From DAOUJW01 sp965218945 (GTDB lineage: Bacteria; Chloroflexota; Dehalococcoidia; Lucifugimonadales; UBA2985): a stretch of DNA of 64,000 nt. Below the pieces are notes generated by a model. It was not told the DNA's origin, made no database searches, and saw only the letters and a program-made list of their open reading frames with translations. Below are positions 53,660 to 62,535 of this stretch, in pieces. Positions within the stretch are counted from its first letter, which is position 1. The number at the start of each line of letters is the position of its first letter. Location: assembly GCA_965218945.1 (NCBI GenBank), contig OZ244718.1:1736001-1800000 (forward strand), read 5' to 3'. The translations under genes were made by a program, and so were the position numbers.

Positions 53660-54475
53660 CTAGGCCGCCTTCGCCTGCTGCGCCTCTTTCGCCTCCTGGA
53701 GCTTGTTGGCGGCGGCCTCCACCAGCGGAGTCAGCTCCGCGGCCATCAGGTCGTCGAGGTCCTTGCCCGTCCGGTCCGTGACGGCGCTTCGCACCTTGTC
53801 CTCGTCGAGTCCCTGCTCGGCGGCGATCTCGATGAGCCGCTTGCGCAGCGTCTTGGCCTGTGCGGGAGCGCGCTGGGGGCGGGAGGCACCGCCGCCGTTT
53901 CTGGCCGTCTGCCTGGCGGCGGTCCGCTGGCCTCCGGCCTCCTCCTCCGGCTGGTCGCCGTAGAAGCCGTTGCCGAACTGGACGCCGAAGCTCCTGAGCG
54001 CCCGCTTCATGCCGTCCGTCACCGCGCCCTTGATGGCGGTCTCGTGGCCGTCGGCGTTGTCCTCGGCCACGGCGTTGAACCCGATGTCCGTGCGGGGCAG
54101 AGCGCCCGCGACGGTGACCCGCACCGGGGCGCTGTAGAACTGGATGCGCTTCACCTCGCCGGTCTTTGTATCGACGTTCTCGATCTCCCGCATGGTCGCG
54201 TCGCCTGTCAGCTCGTATCCCCAGCCTCCGAACCCGAAGATCCGGTTGGCCTGGTCGATGACGACGTGTCCTTCCAGGTAGTCGTAGGTGCGCCCGGCGC
54301 GGCCCTTGCGCTGGGAGACCAGCGCGGGGTCGAGGGGCTGCCCCAGGGAGTCCGTGACGGCGGGCGACAGCCCGTCCCAGAGCAGAGCCAGCCCCTCACT
54401 CGATGCGGGGTCGTGCGTCGCGTCGAGCGCGGCGCCGGGTTTGTGTCCGTTGTTGCTTCCGTTCCTGTTCACCAT
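53660..54475 (-). CDS. Rad52/Rad22-family ssDNA annealing protein
   Basis: 271 residues. RKGRAGRTYDYLEGHVVIDQ, then ANRIFGFGGWGYELTGDATM and TAIKGAVTDGMKRALRSFGV form the Rad52/Rad22 double-strand-break repair domain (PF04098). A disordered middle and a C-terminal helical pair (KRLIEIAAEQGLDEDKVRSA) follow. It anneals complementary single strands, probably with the SSB and nuclease of this block. A degenerate palindrome contributes DPASSEGLAL near residue 22. Confidence 0.9.
   Translation of the reverse strand: MVNRNGSNNGHKPGAALDATHDPASSEGLALLWDGLSPAVTDSLGQPLDPALVSQRKGRAGRTYDYLEGHVVIDQANRIFGFGGWGYELTGDATMREIENVDTKTGEVKRIQFYSAPVRVTVAGALPRTDIGFNAVAEDNADGHETAIKGAVTDGMKRALRSFGVQFGNGFYGDQPEEEAGGQRTAARQTARNGGGASRPQRAPAQAKTLRKRLIEIAAEQGLDEDKVRSAVTDRTGKDLDDLMAAELTPLVEAAANKLQEAKEAQQAKAA
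54388..54410 (+). repeat. palindromic mini-repeat, copy 6 (degenerate, in gene)
   Basis: GCCCCTCACTCGATGCGGGG, partly decayed. Encodes DPASSEGLA in the annealing-protein gene. Confidence 0.65.
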
Positions 54476-54680
54476 GTCTGTCTCCTTCTTTCTGTGTGGT
54501 GTGTTCTTGTAGCGAATAACGGCTGCGGTTTCCTATGGGATGCCGTGGGCGGGCGGAGCCCGTCGTGCATTGGGCATAGGTCCTCCTGGGTGGTGAGAGT
54601 GGATGGGAAAAGCGGGAGCAAGTCCCGTAGGCAGGGAGCGGAGCGAGGCAAGCTCCGTCAGGGGAAGGGGCGGGGAGCCG

Positions 54681-55760
54681 CTAACGGGCGGAGAGCGCCG
54701 CCTGTGTCAAGAGGCCGAGGAAGGCGGCGCGCCCGTGGGGAAGGGACCCAAGCTCGGCCACGTCGCCGACGCCCCGGGGAAGGGTGACCGCGGCGGCCCT
54801 GCGCCCGAGCAGGGACTGAAGCCGCTCCGTCGCCTCCCGGCCCGCGTCGTCTGCGTCGAAGGCGAGGAAGACGCGGGCGCTGCCCCGGAGGGCGGAGGCG
54901 ACCCGCTCAACGCCCTGGGTGCCCAGGGCGGCTACGGAGGGAAGTCCCCAGCCGGTAAGGAGGAGCCAGTCGAATACCCCCTCCGCCACGACCACCCAGG
55001 GAGGCGCAACCCCAAGCCGCCTAAGCCCAAGCGTCGGCTTGGGGCCGGGCGGCGCCTGGAACCGGGGAGTCCGGTCGGGGTCTATGGCCCGGCCCACGAG
55101 CCAGCGGACGAGGCCGCCGGAGGCTGCCTGCCCCGTACTCGATACGGGGTCGGGAACGACGACCGTGCCGGCGAACCGCTCCGCGCCCTGCGCCATGAAC
55201 AGCCCGCAGTCCCTGAGACGCTTCTCGGAGAAGCCCAGGGACTCCAGGGCCTGCCGCAGCCCGCTGCCCGGCGCGTAGCCGAGGCCCAGGCGGGCTGCTG
55301 TGACCGGGCCGACGCCCCGGGAGGCCAGGTACTCCTGAGCCTCGGATTCGAGACACAGTTGTCCGGCGTAGAACCGGGCCGCCGCCGTCAGCAGGTTGGG
55401 GTCGCGGGGTGGCAGCGCCGCGGCGTACTCGGGACGCCGCTGTCCGGCTGGACGGTTGGCGGCCCCGGGCGCAGGCCCTGGGCTGCCGTCCAGCCGCGCG
55501 ATGGCTTCGGGGAGCGTCAGCCCCTCGGTGCGCCGGACGAAGTCCAGCACGTCGCCCCCTTCGCCGCAGCCGAAGCAGTGGAACCTTTCCGAGTCGCCGT
55601 ACACCGTGAAGCTGCCCTCCGTCTCCTCGTGGAAGGGGCAGGGGCCCTGCCTGACCCTGCCCTTCCCCCGGAGACCAACACCGGCGGCCTCCACAACGTC
55701 CGCCAGGGAGTGGCGGGACTTCAGCTCGTCCAGGTCGACCCGGACGCCGGCCGCTAGCAT
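54681..55760 (-). CDS. DnaG-like primase (CHC2 zinc finger + Toprim)
   Basis: 359 residues. The zinc finger GPCPFHEETEGSFTVYGDSE and FHCFGCGEGGDVLDFVRRTE give the CHC2 pattern. The Toprim core follows (VVVAEGVFDWLLLTGWGLPS; FLAFDADDAGREATERLQSL). Shorter than chromosomal DnaG (~600) because the C-terminal helicase-binding domain is missing. It likely primes complementary-strand synthesis after transfer. ATG 55760 overlaps the upstream stop (ATGCTAG). The palindrome inserts DPVSSTGQAA near residue 210. Confidence 0.92.
   Translation of the reverse strand: MLAAGVRVDLDELKSRHSLADVVEAAGVGLRGKGRVRQGPCPFHEETEGSFTVYGDSERFHCFGCGEGGDVLDFVRRTEGLTLPEAIARLDGSPGPAPGAANRPAGQRRPEYAAALPPRDPNLLTAAARFYAGQLCLESEAQEYLASRGVGPVTAARLGLGYAPGSGLRQALESLGFSEKRLRDCGLFMAQGAERFAGTVVVPDPVSSTGQAASGGLVRWLVGRAIDPDRTPRFQAPPGPKPTLGLRRLGVAPPWVVVAEGVFDWLLLTGWGLPSVAALGTQGVERVASALRGSARVFLAFDADDAGREATERLQSLLGRRAAAVTLPRGVGDVAELGSLPHGRAAFLGLLTQAALSAR
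55126..55149 (+). repeat. palindromic mini-repeat, copy 7 (in gene)
   Basis: CCCCGTACTCGATACGGGG in the primase gene between zinc finger and Toprim core. Encodes DPVSSTGQA. Confidence 0.88.
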
Positions 55761-56212
55761 GACGGGCGTCCATCAAGAGGTCTCAGACCCCGCAGGCTCC
55801 GGCGAGACAGGACCATGCCCGTCTGCCAGCGCATGCCCAGCGTCGCCACTACCTCCAGAGTCCCATCGCTCCGCCTGAGCAGCGCAGCCGCACGTCCCGC
55901 TCCCTGGGAGTAGAGCAGAGCGTTGCAGCCCCTGAATCTCCGCCTGGCAATGTCCATCCACTCGGAGTAGGCCCAGCGCGCCTCGCCGCTGGAGGCATCC
56001 GTCGCATCCAGCATTGCAAGGGCCCGCAGCGCGCCGTCCAGGTCGCCGGCCTGCCTCCGCCTGCGCGCCTCGTGAACGGCCCTTGCGACGTGTCGTATCC
56101 CGGACTCCCTGAGATGGATGCACTCCAGTACCCTGTCCACCAGGTCCTCCAGGCGTCGGCCGTGGACGCCTTCCTGCGCCATGTTCTCGTTGCTCCGTGC
56201 CATTGTGGTCAT
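55754..56212 (-). CDS. hypothetical helical protein, first gene of the block
   Basis: 152 residues from ATG 56212 (AAGGAGGACACG upstream; a longer frame to 56380 is unsupported). Mostly helical and basic (RHVARAVHEARRRRQAGDLD, GALRALAMLDATD) with a beta-rich end. Overlaps the primase start. No family recognised. As the promoter-proximal gene it may be an element-specific regulator. Confidence 0.65.
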   Translation of the reverse strand: MTTMARSNENMAQEGVHGRRLEDLVDRVLECIHLRESGIRHVARAVHEARRRRQAGDLDGALRALAMLDATDASSGEARWAYSEWMDIARRRFRGCNALLYSQGAGRAAALLRRSDGTLEVVATLGMRWQTGMVLSRRSLRGLRPLDGRPSC

Positions 56213-56439
56213 CGTGTCCTCCTTGCCAATCAATGTATGGTGGTGTCCGATTGTTCCGGTAGTCCGCCTTGTGGGTTTCAGTCCTTTCGTGAAGTTGCAC
56301 CTCCTTGTCAAATTACTTATCGCCAGAAGCCAGCATCCCCGGCGCTGGGCATACGTTGGGTAGTCCCGAAACGCGCGCACCTCTCCCTCGGTGGGATGCC
56401 GGACAGTGAATGGGGAGTGCGGGGAGAAGGGCGGCGTAT

Positions 56440-56590
56440 CGAGGGGTAATGGACGCAGCTCGGCCCAGGGTGAAGAGCGACCTTGGGGAAAAGCTGCGAG
56501 ACGTGAAGCGGCCAGCCTGCTTCTCAGTCGCAGACCGGCGCGTATTGAAGCTGCGGCCTAGCGATTCCCAGCCATGCCGCAGGCGTGTCG
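56440..56590. repeat. 97-nt-type unit, non-coding region B
   Basis: Shares GACGCAGCTCGGCCCAGGGTGA-like head, AAGCTGCGAGACGTGAAGCG and GCAGACCGGCGCGTATTGAA-like tail with region A units. Only about one unit is present here versus three in region A. Minus-strand ORF 56313-56714 is an artefact of the repeat. Confidence 0.65.
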
Positions 56591-56644
56591 AATCGGCCGG
56601 GGCGACAGAGCCGCTCCGACCGACTGTTGAGGACGAAACGCAAA

Positions 56645-56667
56645 GCCCGCCCCGTACTCGATACGGG
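56645..56667 (+). repeat. palindromic mini-repeat, copy 8 (non-coding)
   Basis: CCCCGTACTCGATACGGG within region B. Region A lacks it at the equivalent position (about 23140), giving a second occupied/empty pair. Confidence 0.85.
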
Positions 56668-56686
56668 AGCGCGCTCCGTTCCCGAT

Positions 56687-56900
56687 GTCCAGCGGATGGA
56701 GCGATCAACCCCAACCGCCAGACCGGTGTCCGGCGGCAGAAGCGATCAACGCCATCTCGCTGGACGGGCGCTCGCCGGGTGAAGGACCAACGTCAAACTT
56801 CAACCGCCGGGCTGGGCCGGGGACGAAGGACCGGTGTCAACTCCGTCGATTCGGCCCGCGCTGCTTGCGAAGGACCAACGTCAAACTCCGCATCGGCAGC
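56687..56900 (+). ncRNA. array of five ~41-nt stem-loops, region B
   Basis: Units at 56687-56727, 56728-56768, 56769-56815, 56816-56855 and 56860-56900. Unit 2 closes with GTCC-GCG/CGC-GGAC, unit 4 with GCCG/CGGC, unit 5 with GCTGC-GCG/CGC-GCAGC. The loop GAAGGACCAACGTCAA is conserved. Compared with region A unit 5, a T-A pair becomes C-G and a C-G pair becomes T-G, so pairing is kept. Strand is nominal. Confidence 0.6.
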
Positions 56901-56949
56901 ATTCCCTCGTGGGAGACCATTCCGGTCATCCCGTGCAACAGGGATCACG

Positions 56950-57076
56950 CACCCAGGTTTCTATGGTCGGAAACCTTGGAAAAAGCCTAACAGCGCACCC
57001 ATTATTGCCTAGCCCGCCACCCCCTGGAGAGGGTCTACAGCCCCCCTCCGGAATATTGCCGCCAAAGTGTTCACAA
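56950..57076. promoter_or_regulatory. conserved hairpin and GTGTTCAC element, region B
   Basis: AGGTTTC/GAAACCT hairpin (about 56955-56978) and the 22-bp block ending GCCAAAGTGTTCACAA (57055-57076) match region A. The block ends about 25 bp beyond the stop of the coiled-coil gene. Confidence 0.5.
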
Positions 57077-57101
57077 CTAAGCCGGCGCGCTCCCGGCTCC
57101 T

Positions 57102-57944
57102 CTACCGCCGCCACAGGCCGAGGGTCAGGACGCTCCTGGCCCACCGCAGCAGCTCCTGCCGCTTCAGCGCTCTCCGCGTGTCGGAGAGCGCTGTCCTGCG
57201 CCAGTTGACCTGCCCGCTCCGGTCGAGGCCACGCAGCGGTTGCTTTTCCGGCGGCAGCGTCATCCCGCGCTCCTCCAGGAGCGCCAGTTCCACCACCAAG
57301 AGCCGCTCCCGGGCCGCCAGCCACTCAAGACCCTTCCCGTCGTTGGGGTGTGCGTCCTTCAGCTCCCGCCACTCGATGAGCAGCGGCCACGCCTCGCCGA
57401 AAATCTCCTCGTCATCGTCGGCCGGCTCCCGCGTCGCCAGGTCGGGGTGCTCCCGCCGCATCGACGGCTTCGACGGGGGCTTTCTGCCATGGCCGGGCCC
57501 ACCGCCTTCCGTCTCGCCGGAATCCTGTCGGGATGGACCGGCGCCGGCGTGACCGGCCCCGGTCCCCTGGGTGCCCTCACGGCGCAGGGCCGCAACCTCG
57601 CCCTCGATGGCCGACAGACGCCTGCGGGCCTCCTTGCCCAGCGCCTCGACCTCGCCCTCCAGCTTGCCGACCCGCTCCTCCAGTTCCTCGTTCCGCTGGC
57701 GCTGCAGAGCCGCTGCAGAGCCGACCCCCTCCTGCAACGCCCGCTCCAGGGACTGGCGCACCCGCCGCGTCAGCTGCCCGGTCTTTGCGCTCTCGGTCAC
57801 CGTCTGAGCGTCTATCTCCAGCACCCGCGCAGCGCCCTTGTATCCCTTCTCGCGCACCAGCTCTTGCAGCAGCGCCATGAGCCGCATGTGGTAGATGTTC
57901 TCCACGTCCTTGCTGTCTTCGATGCCGTGTTCGGTGGTTTTCAT
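57102..57944 (-). CDS. HTH/coiled-coil protein of unknown function, module B copy
   Basis: 280 residues, ATG 57944 with GAAGGAGG upstream. Homologue of 23594-24427: MRLMALLQELVREKG, KGAARVLEIDAQTVTESAK (HTH-like), coiled coil (RQRNEELEERVGKLEGEVEA), disordered PPSKPS linker and conserved C-terminal EDDDEE-type acid patch with WPLLIEWRELKDAHP. The best-conserved parts are the N-terminal and C-terminal domains, while the linker differs. It is flanked by AAGTGTTCAC on both sides as in module A. Confidence 0.78.
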   Translation of the reverse strand: MKTTEHGIEDSKDVENIYHMRLMALLQELVREKGYKGAARVLEIDAQTVTESAKTGQLTRRVRQSLERALQEGVGSAAALQRQRNEELEERVGKLEGEVEALGKEARRRLSAIEGEVAALRREGTQGTGAGHAGAGPSRQDSGETEGGGPGHGRKPPSKPSMRREHPDLATREPADDDEEIFGEAWPLLIEWRELKDAHPNDGKGLEWLAARERLLVVELALLEERGMTLPPEKQPLRGLDRSGQVNWRRTALSDTRRALKRQELLRWARSVLTLGLWRR

Positions 57945-58414
57945 GGAATTTCCTCCTTCGTAAAACTTGCCCTCAGACTCGGCCCGGCTTTGGCCTCGTC
58001 ATGGCCTCCGCCGTTTCCCTGCGTCATGCGCCGGCACATCCCCCGCTCTTCACGCCGTGTTTTCCAACGCACCCGCCGCATTTCCGCCGCGTTCGCACCC
58101 CACCATCCCCCGGGTTTTCTCCATTCGGTCCGGAACGCACTCTTTCAACCAAGTGTTCACAGGTTACGTCCTGTAGGGGGGTGATTTACGCCTGTTTCAG
58201 CTTGCCCACGACCTGCTCTGCCACTTCGTTACAAAACTCAATCTCCTGTACACCCCCAATACTGCACGAAAGAAGCCGTCGAAAAGAGGGTCTATAACAG
58301 GGCGCAGGTGTGCGCCCTGTTATAGAGGGTCTTTTCCCGTGTCTGGTTTGTTCAGACTCTCTGGCGAGCGTTGCGGTCCCAAGAACCGCAGCAGACCGCA
58401 GAGAGGTGAACGAG
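57945..58414. promoter_or_regulatory. divergent control region of transfer operon B
   Basis: 470 bp without genes. AAGTGTTCAC at 58151-58160 followed by ACGTCCTGTAGGGGG matches 24614-24645. A strong terminator-like hairpin (58291-58335) lies 80 bp before the operon start. AGAGAGGTG at about 58400 is the RBS. Promoter position not resolved. Confidence 0.5.
58291..58335 (+). terminator. strong hairpin with T-run in the operon B leader
   Basis: Perfect 16-bp stem TCTATAACAGGGCGCA/TGCGCCCTGTTATAGA, GGTG loop, then GGGTCTTTT. Intrinsic terminator geometry placed upstream of the operon, so it either insulates the operon or acts as an attenuator. Confidence 0.75.
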
Positions 58415-59026
58415 TTGCAACAGAGATCGAAACTCCGGCCCGCCAGGCGGCTGATTCCCCTGGCGATTGCGCTGCTGCTGGCGGCGCTTATGGCAATCCC
58501 CGCAAGCAACCTTGCCCTGGCACAGGCCCCGCCGGACGCGATAGTCCTGGTCAACGCCGACCGGGAGTTCGTGGAACGCAAGAAGGGCGGCGAGTTCGTC
58601 GCCCGTCCCGTCTTCGACCGGGAGATCGAGAGCCTCTTCTACGCCGTCCGCGACGCCGACACCGGCGACTGGATAAGCGCCATGTTCCGGGTGCAGGGCG
58701 GAGAGAAGAAGCTCAGTGACGGCTGGGAGTACTCGTGGGAGTACCCGGCTCTGGCCGAGCAGCCCGACCTCGACCCCGACCGGGCCTACCTGCTGGTGAT
58801 GCTGGCGGAAGCCGTCAGCGGTGAGAGGGGGGACTTCTACGCCGTCATACCCTTCCACGAGCCGGGCCGCATCTGGGACAAGATCCTGTCCGCCCTCGAC
58901 CCCGGACGCTGGGCAAAGGCCCTCGCCGGCTGGGTGATCGAGGGCACCCACGGCGCCATGTGCGGAGTGGTTGAGCGGGCGTCGGGCGAGGACGCCGACA
59001 ACTGCCGGGGAGGTGGCCGTCCATGA
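58415..59026 (+). CDS. secreted protein, first gene of transfer operon B
   Basis: 203 residues from TTG 58415, same start context as 24876. Signal peptide (LIPLAIALLLAALMAIPASN, cut near ALA-Q). The mature protein shares GGEFVARPVFDRE, WEYSWEYPALAEQPDLDPDR and the C-terminal GRIWDKILSALDPGRWAKAL with module A; Cys pair at the end conserved. No family recognised. ATGA overlap with the next gene. Confidence 0.8.
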   Translation: MQQRSKLRPARRLIPLAIALLLAALMAIPASNLALAQAPPDAIVLVNADREFVERKKGGEFVARPVFDREIESLFYAVRDADTGDWISAMFRVQGGEKKLSDGWEYSWEYPALAEQPDLDPDRAYLLVMLAEAVSGERGDFYAVIPFHEPGRIWDKILSALDPGRWAKALAGWVIEGTHGAMCGVVERASGEDADNCRGGGRP

Positions 59027-60000
59027 GCGACATCATCACCGGAACCCCTCCCGAACTCACCTACGCCAACGACCTGGTGCGCCAGGCGTGGCTGGCCGTC
59101 TGGGCCATCACCTCCGGCGCGCTGGTGGTCATCCTGGGCTGGATGGGGCTGAGCCTAATCGTGGCCGAGCACCTGGGCCGCCAGCAGGCTGGATGGCGGG
59201 AGATGGTCCCCCGCCTGTTCCTCGGTCTGGTGGCCGCCGCCTCATCCCTGTGGTGGTGCGCCCTTGTCATCGACGTGGCCGACGCCGTGTCCGGCTTCAT
59301 CGCCGCATCACTGGGCGTCACCCCCGGAGACCTGCTCAGGGCTCCCCTCAACACGTTTCTCACCTCCGCGCAGGCCGGGAGCGTGGGCATGGCCCAGGTC
59401 ATGGCCCTGCTCTACCTGGTATACGGCCTCTTCGTCCTCTACGTCCTGGTGCAGATGATCCTGCGCCTTGCCCTCATCGACATCCTGCTGGCCCTGGCCC
59501 CGATTGCGCTGGGTCTATGGATATTGCCCCACACGGCGGGCTGGGGACGCCAGTGGCTCAAGCTCTTCATGACAACCGTGTTCCAGCAGGCGGTGCAGCT
59601 CATCGCGCTGGCGCTGGGTTTCGGGTTCCTCAACCAGTTCGCGTCGATATCGGCCTTCGAGCCGGTGCAGGACCTGGTCTGGAAGTTGCTCATGTCCCTG
59701 TCCTTCGTCTACATGGCGACCAGGGTGCCCTCGATGATGGGCAACACCGGGACCTTCGACGCCTGGCTGCACACCCTCTACTTCGGCATGAACCTGCCCG
59801 GCTCGATGGTTCGGTCGGCCCGGACCATCGGGTTGATCGCAGGCGGGGCGGCCGGGGGCCCCGGTGGGATGGCCGTAGGGGCGATGGCCGCCGGGGCGGG
59901 CATGTCGGCTGCGGCGAGCGGAATCCGCTCGATGGCGGACATGGCGACCCCCTCCGGCGGCGGCGGTGGAAGCGATGCGCCCAGGAGCAGCGGCGAGTAG
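59023..60000 (+). CDS. TrbL/VirB6-like membrane protein, module B
   Basis: 325 residues, the same length as module A's protein, with conserved TM segments (AITSGALVVILGWMGLSLIV; LIDILLALAPIALGLWILPH) and the GGAAGGPGGMAVGAMAAGAG tail. Divergence concentrates in the soluble loop (PGDLLRAPLNTFLTSAQAGS) and the last 30 residues. Confidence 0.85.
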   Translation: MSDIITGTPPELTYANDLVRQAWLAVWAITSGALVVILGWMGLSLIVAEHLGRQQAGWREMVPRLFLGLVAAASSLWWCALVIDVADAVSGFIAASLGVTPGDLLRAPLNTFLTSAQAGSVGMAQVMALLYLVYGLFVLYVLVQMILRLALIDILLALAPIALGLWILPHTAGWGRQWLKLFMTTVFQQAVQLIALALGFGFLNQFASISAFEPVQDLVWKLLMSLSFVYMATRVPSMMGNTGTFDAWLHTLYFGMNLPGSMVRSARTIGLIAGGAAGGPGGMAVGAMAAGAGMSAAASGIRSMADMATPSGGGGGSDAPRSSGE

Positions 60001-60073
60001 CCCAACACACGACAACAACGCCTCGGCGCGAACGACAACCGCGCCAGGCGAATGACGCGACGGAGGAGCAACC

Positions 60074-60085
60074 ATGTGCAGCTAA
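60074..60085 (+). promoter_or_regulatory. three-codon mini-ORF (Met-Cys-Ser) before pilin
   Basis: ATG TGC AGC TAA behind GGAGGAGCAACC, counterpart of 26530-26541, followed by the same ACGGGGAGTCACCGAGG block. Confidence 0.4.
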
Positions 60086-60169
60086 CGGGGAGTCACCGAG
60101 GAAATAAGACGAAGTGATGAACGCCGGGGACGCGATAGAGCCACCGGCCGCAGAGAGGAGCAATGAGCA

Positions 60170-60460
60170 ATGGAACAACTGACGCAGACCATCTCGAACC
60201 TGGTGGGCATCCTGCTGGGCGTCGTGGGGGTCGTGGGCGTGGGCTTCTTCATCTACGGAGCCTACCTGTACCTCACCGCCAGCGGCGCGCCCCACCAGAT
60301 GGAACGGGGCAAGAGCGCAATGATGACCGCTCTGGCGGGCATAGTGCTGGCCCTGGTCGCCTACGGCGTCGTGGAGCTGGTGATGAACGCGGTCGTGGAC
60401 CCCGCGGTGGACGCCGACCTGCCCGACCCGGCCACCCCAACCCCCACGCCTGACAACTAG
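60170..60460 (+). CDS. VirB2-like pilin, module B
   Basis: 96 residues, nearly identical to 26625-26912 in both TM segments (VVGVVGVGFFIYGAYLYLTA; MTALAGIVLALVAYGVVEL); only the acidic tail differs (DLPDPATPTPTPDN). GAGGAGCAATGAGCA precedes the ATG. Confidence 0.85.
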   Translation: MEQLTQTISNLVGILLGVVGVVGVGFFIYGAYLYLTASGAPHQMERGKSAMMTALAGIVLALVAYGVVELVMNAVVDPAVDADLPDPATPTPTPDN

Positions 60461-60486
60461 GCGGACGAAGAAGGGAGGAACGAGAC

Positions 60487-62202
60487 ATGAGAGAACACGA
60501 GGTTCCAACCCACGTGCAGGCCGAGGACAAGGTCCTGCTGGGATTCACGTTTCCGCAGATCGTGGCGGTGACTGCGGTGTGCGCCATCTCCTACGGCGTC
60601 TACCGCTACGCCCCCGTCGGCCCCTCCGAGGTGCGGATTGCGCTGGCCGTTGTCCTGGGCCTCGCCGGGGTCGCGATGATCGTGGGGCAGATAGGAGGCC
60701 GTCGGCTGCCGCTGGTGGCCGCGGACCTGTTGAAGTACCGGCTGGGGGCGAGGCTCTACGCCGGGCCTCCGTCCCAGCTGGTGCGGAGCGAGCCGCCCGC
60801 GCCGGTGCAGCCCGCACGGAGCGGCCCCGGCCCCGTGCGGCTGATGGCGAGCAGTGCCCGGCGCGGCCTCCACAGGTTGCGCAGGAAGCGGCGCAAGGAC
60901 GGGGAGCGCCGCAATGGGCGGATGCCCTTCCGTCCCAATGGCTGGTTCGGCAGGGGCCGAAAACGCAAGGGTCACGACCAAAGGTCCGAGACGCAGGAGG
61001 TCAGGAACCGGAAGTCCCGGAAGGGCTGGTTTCAAATCGTGGCCCTGGTCGTCCTGGCGGCGGTCGTAACGGTACCCCAGGCGGCCCTGGCTGACGGCCA
61101 CGAGGGCGGAGGCTGGAGTTCCGACGAGATCGAGTTCCAGCCCCCGCAGCCTGTCGAGGGGCGGCGGCTCTACATCGAGGGGTTGTCAGTAACCGGCGAC
61201 CGGGCCAGGGTGACCCTGCGGGCCGCCACCGCCCTGGACGTCCGGGTGCGGGCCTTCGGTGGGCAGACGGGGAGCGCCCTCCAATTCCGGGGATCGTCCA
61301 GCCTGGACGATGGGGAGCGTATCGACTACGACCTGCCCCTGGAGGGCGAAACGCCGTCCCTCACCTTCTCCTGGGAGGACGCGCTGGGGCAGGCCGGAGC
61401 GGTAACCATCAAGGGCGAGCAGATACCGTACCCGCTTCCGGCAATCGAAGGGGAGCTTTGCGACCTGCGGGTCGTCTCCCTGGGCTGGAGGCCGGGGAGG
61501 GTCGAGGGTGCAATCGAATCCGAGTGCGTTACGCACACCGAGCACCCGGTGGAGCTTCAGATGGTGGCGGGCCACGCCAGCGCCACAGAGACGTTCCTGA
61601 TGGACGCCCAGGTGACGGCCGTCACGGGAACCGTCACCGCCGCGACGGGAGCGTCGCATACCAACGTCGCCTTCGTCCCCGACGGAGAGACCAGCTTCCG
61701 GCTTCCCATCGGGGACGGTCAGGCGATTCACGCCGTGGGCGTGGACGTGAGCGTGGAGGCTAGCCTCCGCATCCCCATCCCCCCGCTGACGCAGCTCACC
61801 CACCACCCGGAGCGGGTGGAGCAGATCACCAGGACCGTGCACCTCCATCGCCCAGGGGACAGCGACTCCGACAGCGAGACTGCGATAGCCACTTGCGATG
61901 ACGGCTCCACGGCGTCCGCCACCGCGACGGCCTACGCCTCCGTCCCCAGTGCCACCATCGCCAGGCAGGTGACGGTGGATGTCCTGCACAAGGAGCACGT
62001 CAAGGCCGAGACGGTGGAGCGCTCGCCCATCACGAGGACGAGGGCCGAGACGCTGTCCCTGGCGTCCGGCGTCGGCAGCGACGACCCCTTCGAGGCCTTG
62101 GTCCTGCCCCAGCCGGAGCCCGAGGACCCGCCCGCCGAGCAAGAACCGGCAGAAGGGCTGCGCGGCTGGTTCGACCAGCTCGGATGGGAGTGGCCCTGGT
62201 GA
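60487..62202 (+). CDS. PrgI-like fusion protein, module B
   Basis: 571 residues. PrgI N-terminus (REHEVPTHVQAEDKVLLGFT) with two TMs, basic linker (RRKRRKDGERRNGR), second hydrophobic segment (IVALVVLAAVVTVPQAALAD) and a beta-rich exported domain ending RGWFDQLGWEWPW. The same exported-domain cysteines as in module A (GELCDL, SECVT, TCDDG). The linker is the most variable part. Confidence 0.82.
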   Translation: MREHEVPTHVQAEDKVLLGFTFPQIVAVTAVCAISYGVYRYAPVGPSEVRIALAVVLGLAGVAMIVGQIGGRRLPLVAADLLKYRLGARLYAGPPSQLVRSEPPAPVQPARSGPGPVRLMASSARRGLHRLRRKRRKDGERRNGRMPFRPNGWFGRGRKRKGHDQRSETQEVRNRKSRKGWFQIVALVVLAAVVTVPQAALADGHEGGGWSSDEIEFQPPQPVEGRRLYIEGLSVTGDRARVTLRAATALDVRVRAFGGQTGSALQFRGSSSLDDGERIDYDLPLEGETPSLTFSWEDALGQAGAVTIKGEQIPYPLPAIEGELCDLRVVSLGWRPGRVEGAIESECVTHTEHPVELQMVAGHASATETFLMDAQVTAVTGTVTAATGASHTNVAFVPDGETSFRLPIGDGQAIHAVGVDVSVEASLRIPIPPLTQLTHHPERVEQITRTVHLHRPGDSDSDSETAIATCDDGSTASATATAYASVPSATIARQVTVDVLHKEHVKAETVERSPITRTRAETLSLASGVGSDDPFEALVLPQPEPEDPPAEQEPAEGLRGWFDQLGWEWPW

Positions 62203-62516
62203 GGCCCGCGATTGCGGTCACCCTGCTGGCCGGGGCTGCGCTGGCGACCACCGGCGCGGCCCCGGCGGAGGAGCAAGAGATGCTCCACCAGTTCGACCGC
62301 GTGCTCACGGCGATGGTCTACGCCGCCGCCGGCCTCTGCCTCTTCGCCATCGTCTGGGCCGGTTTCATCCTCATGGCCGAGGGGAGCGAGGAGCGCGGCG
62401 GGGGACGCGCCAAGACCGCCGTCGTCATGGCGGTGGTGGGCCTCGTCCTGGTCCTGTCGGCCAAGGGCGTGGCCGCGCTGCTCAGCAGCGGTCTCCTGGA
62501 CTTCCCAACCCCCTAG
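62199..62516 (+). CDS. second VirB2-like pilin, module B
   Basis: 105 residues from GTG 62199 (GTGA overlap). Nearly identical to 28670-28987: signal VTLLAGAALATTGAAPAEEQ, TM LCLFAIVWAGFILMAEG and TM VVMAVVGLVLVLSAKGVAAL. Confidence 0.8.
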   Translation: MRPAIAVTLLAGAALATTGAAPAEEQEMLHQFDRVLTAMVYAAAGLCLFAIVWAGFILMAEGSEERGGGRAKTAVVMAVVGLVLVLSAKGVAALLSSGLLDFPTP

Positions 62517-62535
62517 AGAAAAGGAAACGAGCGAA

